Assembly: GCA_029261925.1 (NCBI GenBank)
Contig: JAJDAJ010000037.1
Span: 1 to 64,000, forward strand
DNA: 64,000 bases
Direction: 5' to 3'
Source: Deltaproteobacteria bacterium
GTDB taxonomy: Bacteria; Myxococcota_A; UBA9160; SZUA-336
Shown piece by piece: positions 59,061 through 64,000 of this stretch. The notes beneath the pieces were generated by a model. The model was given only the letters and a program-made list of their open reading frames with translations. It did not search any database and was not told the origin of the DNA. A program made the position numbers and the translations under genes. Position 1 is the first letter of the stretch; the number at the start of each line of letters is the position of its first letter.

Positions 59061-61373
59061 ATGCCGCGCGGGTACGTCCTCCAGCCGTCGTACCGCGTCC
59101 GCGACGGACGTCCGGTCGTGCAGCTCTCGGGGCGGCTCGAGGACGGACGCGCGTTCCTGGTCGAGGAGCGGCGCTTTCGCCCGTACTTCTTCGTGCCCGC
59201 CACCGACGCCGCGCGGCGCGTGCTGGCCGGGCGCGGCGTGGTCCCCGCGGACGGCCCGTGGACGGACCTGACAGGTGCTCCACTGCTCCGCGTCGAGGTC
59301 GCACTCCCGGGGGACGTGCCGCGGCTGCGCGAGGCGCTGGCGTCGGCCGGCACGCGCGCGCTCGAGGGCGACGTGCGCTTCCCCTACCGGTTCCTGATCG
59401 ACCGCGGCATCCGCGCGGGCGTGAGGATCGACGGCGAGGCGCGCGAGGATGGCGGCCTCGTGCGCTGGACCGACCCGGAGCTCGCTCCCGCCGACGTCGC
59501 CCCCCGCCTCCGCTGGCTCTCGCTCGACCTCGAGACCGCCCCCGACGCCAGCCGGATCTACTCCGCCGCGCTGGTGCTCGACGAGCTGGAGGAGGTGCTG
59601 CTGGTGCACCCGCACGATCCCGGGCTTGCGGGCGTGCGCGTGCTCGAGGACGAGCGCGGCCTGCTCGAGGCGCTGCTCGGGCGCATCGCGGCCCTGGACC
59701 CCGACGTGATCCTGGGCTGGAACGTGGTGGACTTCGACCTCCGCGTGATCGCGGCTCGCTGCCGGGCGCTGGGCGTGCGCGAGCAGCTCGGACGGCTGGC
59801 GGGCGAGATGCGCCTGCGGCAGGACCCGGGCTTCGGCCGCCAGTGGCGCGCGGAGATCCCGGGCCGCATCGCCCTCGACGGCATCCCGCTGGTGCGCGAC
59901 GCGATTCGCCTGGAGGACTACCGGCTCGAGACCGTCGCCCGCGCGGTCCTCGGACGCGGCAAGAAGATCGACCACGAGGCCCCCGATGCGGGGCTCGAGA
60001 TCGCGCGGATGTACCGCGACGACCCCGCGGCGCTGGTCGCCTACAACCTGGAGGACGCGCGCCTGGTCCCCGAGCTGCTCCGGAGCGAGGGGCTGCTCGA
60101 TCTGACCCTCGAGCGAAGCCTGCTCTCGGGGATGCCGCTGGACCGCGTGGGCGCGAGCATCGCCTCGTTCGATCGCCTGTACCTGCCCGAGCTGCGGCGC
60201 CGCGACGTGATCGCACCGGGCGTCGACGCCTCGCGCGCGGGCGCCGGCGTGCGCGGGGGCGCGGTCCTGGACTCGGCCCCCGGGCTGTTCAGGAACGTCG
60301 CCGTCTTCGACTTCAAGAGCCTCTACCCCAGCCTGATCCGCACCTTCAACCTGGATCCCCTGGCTCACGCACGGGCGCCCCGGAGCGGCGACGCGATCGA
60401 GGCCCCCAACGGCGCTCGCTTCACCCGCGACGGGGCGATCCTGCCGGGGCTGATCGAGGAGCTGATGGCCAGCCGCGAGCGCGCGCGCGCGGACGGGCGC
60501 CCCCACGCCGACGCGGCGATCAAGATCATGATGAACGCCATGTTCGGCGTGCTCGGCTCCCCCGCGTGCCGCTTCTTCGACGCCGACGTCGCCAACGCCA
60601 TCACGGGATTCGGACAGCAGACGCTCGCCTGGACGCGCGAGGCCTTCGAGGCCGCCGGCGTGCGCACGCTGTACGGCGACACCGACTCCGTGTTCGTGCA
60701 CCTCGGCGACGCGCTCGACCCTCTCCGCGCCCGGGCAGAGGCGGAGGCGCTGCGCGCGCGGATCGAGGCCGGGATCGCCACGCGCGTGCAGTCCAGCTAC
60801 GGCGTGGCGTCGCGCCTGGTCCTCGAGCTCGAGCGCGTCTACGAGCGCTTCTTCATGCCCCGTGTCCGCGGTGGCGCCGAGGGCAGCAAGAAGCGCTACG
60901 CGGGCTGGCTCGACGGCCGGCTCGAGGTCGTCGGTCTCGAGTCGGTGCGCCGGGACTGGCCCGAGGTGGCGCGCCGCCTGCAGCGCGGCCTTCTCGAGCG
61001 GCTGTTTGGCGGCGGCGACGTCGCGGGCTACGCACGCGAGGTGGCCGTGGCCCTGCGGGCCGGCGAGCTCGACGCCGAGCTCGTCTACGCGAAGCGCGTG
61101 CGCAAGGCCAGCCTCGACCGCTACACGTCCACGACGCCGCCACACGTGCAGGCGGCGCGCAAGCTGCCACGCCTGAGCGGCGGCGTGGTGCGCTACGTGA
61201 TGACGCGCGCCGGACCGGAGCCGATCCTGCCGGGCCGGCCCCTGCCGCCGGGGATCGACCGAGCGCACTACCTGGAGCGCGTGCTCCGCCCGGTCGCGGA
61301 CGCGATCCTGATCGAGACCGGCAGCTCGTTCGACGAGGTCCTCGGAGCCGGACGCCAGCTCGACCTGCTCTGA
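59061..61373 (+). CDS. polB: DNA polymerase B family (PolII-like)
   Basis: A 770-residue B-family polymerase close in length to E. coli Pol II (783). All motifs are intact: exonuclease I LSLDLETAP, II GWNVVDFD, III YNLEDARLV; polymerase A DFKSLYPSLIRTF, B KIMMNAMFGVLG and C YGDTDSVFV. Expected roles are replication restart, translesion synthesis and proofreading. Nine bases follow the SnoaL gene, unlikely to reflect function. An intact 3'-5' exonuclease argues against an error-prone role. Confidence 0.95.
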   Translation: MPRGYVLQPSYRVRDGRPVVQLSGRLEDGRAFLVEERRFRPYFFVPATDAARRVLAGRGVVPADGPWTDLTGAPLLRVEVALPGDVPRLREALASAGTRALEGDVRFPYRFLIDRGIRAGVRIDGEAREDGGLVRWTDPELAPADVAPRLRWLSLDLETAPDASRIYSAALVLDELEEVLLVHPHDPGLAGVRVLEDERGLLEALLGRIAALDPDVILGWNVVDFDLRVIAARCRALGVREQLGRLAGEMRLRQDPGFGRQWRAEIPGRIALDGIPLVRDAIRLEDYRLETVARAVLGRGKKIDHEAPDAGLEIARMYRDDPAALVAYNLEDARLVPELLRSEGLLDLTLERSLLSGMPLDRVGASIASFDRLYLPELRRRDVIAPGVDASRAGAGVRGGAVLDSAPGLFRNVAVFDFKSLYPSLIRTFNLDPLAHARAPRSGDAIEAPNGARFTRDGAILPGLIEELMASRERARADGRPHADAAIKIMMNAMFGVLGSPACRFFDADVANAITGFGQQTLAWTREAFEAAGVRTLYGDTDSVFVHLGDALDPLRARAEAEALRARIEAGIATRVQSSYGVASRLVLELERVYERFFMPRVRGGAEGSKKRYAGWLDGRLEVVGLESVRRDWPEVARRLQRGLLERLFGGGDVAGYAREVAVALRAGELDAELVYAKRVRKASLDRYTSTTPPHVQAARKLPRLSGGVVRYVMTRAGPEPILPGRPLPPGIDRAHYLERVLRPVADAILIETGSSFDEVLGAGRQLDLL

Positions 61374-61382
61374 GCCGCGCCG

Positions 61383-62150
61383 CTAGGCCGACTCGCGCGA
61401 GCGACCTCGACCACTGCGTGCCGCCGCAGGACGGCGCCGCGCGCCGCGGCGCGCCGCCTCGAGGAAGTCGGCGGCGAGCCGGGGACCCGCGCCCGCATCC
61501 TCGTGCTTGAAGAACACGAACGCGCGCTGCGCGCCGCTGGACGCGATCCGCGCGGCCCAGGCTGACAGGGCCGCGCGATCGTACGACGCCCCGCGCAGGC
61601 GCAGGTAGCCCCAGCCCGGTCCGGCGTCGATGGCGGCCTGCGCCGGGTCGGCCCCACCGTCGTCCACCCGCACCCGCGCCCAGCCGCGCGCCGCGAGCAG
61701 GTCCGCGACCGGCGTGTCGTCCCAGCCCGGATGCCGGAACTCGAAGGCCGCGGGCGTGTCTTCGCCCAGGAGATCGGCGAACGCCTGCAGCCGCTCCATG
61801 TCGGGTCCCAGGTTCGGCGGTAGCTGGAACAGGATGGCCCCGAGGCGATCGCCGAGCGCCCGCAGCGTGTCGAGCAGGTAGCCGGTCTCGTCGTCCGTAT
61901 CGCGCAACCGCTTGAAGTGCGTGATGCGCCGCGACGCCTTGATCACGAAGCGGAAGTCGTCGGGTACCTGCCCGGCCCAGCTCTCGAGCACGCTCTGCTT
62001 CGGCAGCCGGTAGAAGGTGTTGTTGATCTCGACGGCCGGCAGCTGCTGCGCGTAGAAGGCGAGCATCTCGCGCGCCGGGAGCTTGTCGGGGTAGAAGGAG
62101 CCCTTCCACTCCTTGTAGCTGTAGCCGCTGGTGCCGACGAGCCAGTCCAC
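61383..62150 (-). CDS. DUF72 family TIM-barrel protein
   Basis: A 255-residue protein: WLVGTSGYSYKEWKGSFYP, the residue set EINNTFYRLP, KASRRITHFKRL and AFEFRHPGWDD mark DUF72. A short basic tail (RRGARRRPAAARSGRGRS) is added at the C-terminus. The reaction of the family is not established. Converges on polB with 9 bases between stops. Basic tail suggests nucleic-acid or polyanion contact. Confidence 0.92.
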   Translation of the reverse strand: MDWLVGTSGYSYKEWKGSFYPDKLPAREMLAFYAQQLPAVEINNTFYRLPKQSVLESWAGQVPDDFRFVIKASRRITHFKRLRDTDDETGYLLDTLRALGDRLGAILFQLPPNLGPDMERLQAFADLLGEDTPAAFEFRHPGWDDTPVADLLAARGWARVRVDDGGADPAQAAIDAGPGWGYLRLRGASYDRAALSAWAARIASSGAQRAFVFFKHEDAGAGPRLAADFLEAARRGARRRPAAARSGRGRSRESA

Positions 62151-62211
62151 GGGCAGAGGATGACACCGATTCGCCGCGGCGTCACTCCCCGGCGCGGTGG
62201 CGAGCAGGCGG

Positions 62212-63033
62212 CTAGGGCTCGATGAGCCGCTTGTACGCGTGGTAGTGACGCAGCGCGTCGATGCTGCGTCCCATCAGCTCGTACAGGCCGGCCACGTTGT
62301 AGTGCGCGTCGGCGAAGCCCGGATCCAGCTCGAGCGCGCGCTCGTAGTGCGTGACCGCCTTCTGGGGGCCCTCGCTGTCCTCGAGAGCGACGGCCAGGTT
62401 GAAGTGCAGGAGCGGATCGTCCGGCTGGCGCTCCAGGGCCTGCAGGTACAGGCGCATGGCCGCGCCCGGATCCCCGGCCTCGTGTCGCAGCCGTCCCAGG
62501 TTGACGTAGGCGTCGACCAGATCGGGATCCTCGGCGATCGCCGCGGCGTAGGCGGCGGCGGCGGCCGACGCGTCGGAGGTCTCGAGCTCGACGCCGCGCT
62601 CGAAACTCTCCTCGGCCCGCGCGCGTCGCTTGCGCGCCGCACGCGGCGCGTCGCGGATGGCCGAGACCTCGGCCGCGAGCTCGGCAACGTCGAACTCGAG
62701 CAGGATCTGGCCGGTCTCGGGCTGCCAGGCCGTGCCGCCGTCGCGCACGGCCACGCGGCGACCGTCCGCGAACAGGCGCAGACCCGACAGCGGCCGGTCC
62801 CGGCCGAGCTCCTGCGCCAGCCGCTCGACGGCGCGCCGCACCCCGGCCGGCGGGACCTTCTGCCGCGTGAGCTCGTGAGCGGCGCGCAGCGCCACGACGT
62901 CCTGGAAATCGAAGCGATAGCCGGAGCCGACTCGTGCGGGACTGCAGAGGCCCGTCCGGACCAGCTCGCGGACGCGCGCCGGGCGTACGCGCAGCAGGCG
63001 CGCCACCTCCGCGGTCGAAAGCAGGTCGCTCAA
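62212..63033 (-). CDS. MerR-like HTH plus TPR protein
   Basis: A 273-residue fusion. Residues 1-75 form a MerR-type winged helix (STAEVARLLRVRPARVRELVRTG and SGYRFDFQDVVALRAA). A linker with a beta-rich segment (DGRRVAVRDGG) follows, then three or four TPR units after residue 145 with AYVNLGRLRHEAGD, HFNLAVALEDSEG and HYNVAGLYELMG. TPRs usually bind proteins, so this may be a DNA-binding adaptor or regulator responding to a protein partner rather than a metal. Neighbour of Ku on the same strand after 69 bases; it is downstream of it. Confidence 0.8.
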   Translation of the reverse strand: MSDLLSTAEVARLLRVRPARVRELVRTGLCSPARVGSGYRFDFQDVVALRAAHELTRQKVPPAGVRRAVERLAQELGRDRPLSGLRLFADGRRVAVRDGGTAWQPETGQILLEFDVAELAAEVSAIRDAPRAARKRRARAEESFERGVELETSDASAAAAAYAAAIAEDPDLVDAYVNLGRLRHEAGDPGAAMRLYLQALERQPDDPLLHFNLAVALEDSEGPQKAVTHYERALELDPGFADAHYNVAGLYELMGRSIDALRHYHAYKRLIEP

Positions 63034-63056
63034 CCGGACACCCCCAGGCCCTCAGT

Positions 63057-63071
63057 CTAGCAGGCTGCTAG
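63057..63071. repeat. Short palindromic repeat upstream of the HTH-TPR gene
   Basis: CTAGCAGGCTGCTAG: six-base arms CTAGCA/TGCTAG with a 3-base centre, and CTAGCAGG occurs twice in direct order (63057 and again at 63068). Located 24 bases before the HTH-TPR start. Possibly an operator for that gene; too short to be sure. Confidence 0.3.
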
Positions 63072-63102
63072 CAGGGTCCGGAGATGCGGATCGCGGCGCC
63101 GC

Positions 63103-63972
63103 TCAGCTGCTGGACGGAGAGCGCTTCTTCTTCGGCGCCGCCTTCGACGTAGCCTTGCCCTTGGACCTCGCGGGCTTTCGCGCGCGGCCGCGCGCGGGTG
63201 CCGCGTCGCCGAGGCTCTGCTTGAGCGCGGCCACCAGGTCGATGATGCGCTCCTGCTCCTGCTCGACGTCGGCGACGACGATCTCCTCGCCGGCCACCTT
63301 GCGGTCGATCGCCTCCAGCACTGCGCTGCGGTAGCTGTCCTCGTAGCGCGACGCGTCGAAGGCGGGACGGCTGAGCTGCTCGATCAGCTGCCGCGCGAGG
63401 TCGAGCTCCGCATCCTCGAGCGCGATCTCCAGATCGATGTCGACGTCCTCGATGCTGCGCACCTCGTCCGCATAGAAGAGCTGGTGCATGGCCAGGCCGA
63501 TGCGGTGCGGACGGAGCAGCACGAGATGCTGGCGGCCGCGCGCGTTCCAGCGGCCGACCGCGACCCTGCCCGCGTCGCGCATGGCCTGCTGGAGCAGCCG
63601 GTAGGCCTTCTGCCCGCCCTTGTCGGGGCCGAGGAAGCTCGTGCGATCGAAGTACACGGGATCGACCTTCTCGATCGGTACGAACTCCTCGATCGCGATC
63701 GTGCCGTCGGACTTGCGCTCGAGCGCCTTGAGCTCCTCGTCCTCGAGCACCACGAACTGCCCGCGTGCGTACTCGTAGCCGCGGAGCGTCTCGCCCCGCT
63801 CGACCGGCTCACCGGTGCGGCTCGAGACGAGCTGCTGCTTGACGCGCTGCTTGTGCACCGGGTCGAGCGTGTTGAAGCGCACCGTCTGCGTGCTGGTGGC
63901 CGTGTAGACCTTGACCGGGATCGAGACCAGGCCGAACGAGATGGTGCCGGAGGAGATCGCGCGCGCCGCCAT
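63103..63972 (-). CDS. ku: Bacterial Ku (non-homologous end joining)
   Basis: A 289-residue Ku. The N-terminus AISSGTISFGLVSIPVKVYTA is diagnostic, followed by YEYARGQFVVLEDEE and HQLFYADEVR, all typical of the Ku beta-barrel that encircles broken DNA ends. The C-terminal 30 residues are lysine-rich (SKGKATSKAAPKKKR), as in Ku tails that strengthen DNA binding. Its usual partner LigD is not within the window. The start lies close to the window edge (63972) but the protein is complete. Confidence 0.96.
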   Translation of the reverse strand: MAARAISSGTISFGLVSIPVKVYTATSTQTVRFNTLDPVHKQRVKQQLVSSRTGEPVERGETLRGYEYARGQFVVLEDEELKALERKSDGTIAIEEFVPIEKVDPVYFDRTSFLGPDKGGQKAYRLLQQAMRDAGRVAVGRWNARGRQHLVLLRPHRIGLAMHQLFYADEVRSIEDVDIDLEIALEDAELDLARQLIEQLSRPAFDASRYEDSYRSAVLEAIDRKVAGEEIVVADVEQEQERIIDLVAALKQSLGDAAPARGRARKPARSKGKATSKAAPKKKRSPSSS

Positions 63973-64000
63973 TTCCGAGACTGCCTTCCGGGGCGGGGGG

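Noticed and set aside
58728..61510. Long open frames on both strands across the polymerase gene (846 and 921 codons)
   Set aside because: No domain motifs; the frame 59061-61373 holds every B-family polymerase motif and explains the region.
1..64000. tRNA, rRNA, CRISPR or transposon features
   Set aside because: Reading through the gaps between genes gave no cloverleaf-like segment, no regularly spaced repeats, no transposase or integrase motifs. A dedicated RNA search could still find a missed small RNA.

Overview
The window is about 70 percent GC and densely coded on both strands, with roughly 59 protein genes. I see no RNA gene, insertion sequence, integrase, phage gene or CRISPR array, and no gene-free stretch over 300 bases (the longest, 16878-17172, is about 295). 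A lipid A deacylase-like barrel, an outer-membrane secretin, lipoproteins, DsbD, SppA and several exported enzymes indicate a Gram-negative (diderm), aerobic bacterium. High GC, an E. coli-like long FadE, many CoA-ligases, SDRs and amidohydrolases, and Ku-type end joining fit a free-living heterotroph of the deltaproteobacterial, Myxococcota or Binatia kind. That placement is inference from gene content, not from a marker gene.

Left part (1-18 kb): a broken SDR at the edge, a family III CoA-transferase, a pair made of a thiolase-like protein without catalytic cysteines and a membrane acyltransferase, SppA, a beta-propeller-type exported protein, an ABC1 kinase, a SCO copper protein, a divergent pair (amidohydrolase / fused family I CoA-transferase), a lipoprotein, FadE and a spinster-type MFS transporter.

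Middle (18.4-31 kb): a compact bidirectional catabolic locus. Leftward run three crotonases and a Baeyer-Villiger-type monooxygenase. Rightward run a GntR/FadR-type regulator, an acyl-CoA dehydrogenase, an amidohydrolase, an SDR, an acyl-CoA ligase, a second SDR and a second ligase, with stops and starts touching or overlapping. The two arms meet over an AT-only box (22974-22986). A near-identical box (11879-11891) lies before the fused CoA-transferase, so the regulator may control both. The substrate is unknown. Ligation to CoA, dehydrogenation, ring oxygenation and C-C cleavage of a cyclic or branched acid is a reasonable guess.

Right part (31-64 kb): DUF2254 membrane protein, a selenium-binding-protein/methanethiol-oxidase-like enzyme divergent from a DUF3604 protein, an M50-like protease, YkuK-like protein, thioesterase, SDR, small proteins, desaturase, MFS transporter, hydrolase-OsmC fusion, PilZ and VOC proteins, TlpA plus DsbD, a secretin with an unusual C-terminal domain, PagL-like protein, methyltransferase, a ferritin-like di-iron protein, FMN hydroxyacid oxidase, dicarboxylate symporter, P450 with a SnoaL-like partner, B-family DNA polymerase, DUF72, an HTH-TPR protein and Ku. 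Most of these are ordinary housekeeping or metabolic genes in short operons.

Starts were chosen from ribosome binding sites, signal peptides, family alignment from memory and overlap with neighbours. No searches were run, so family names rest on recognised motifs.
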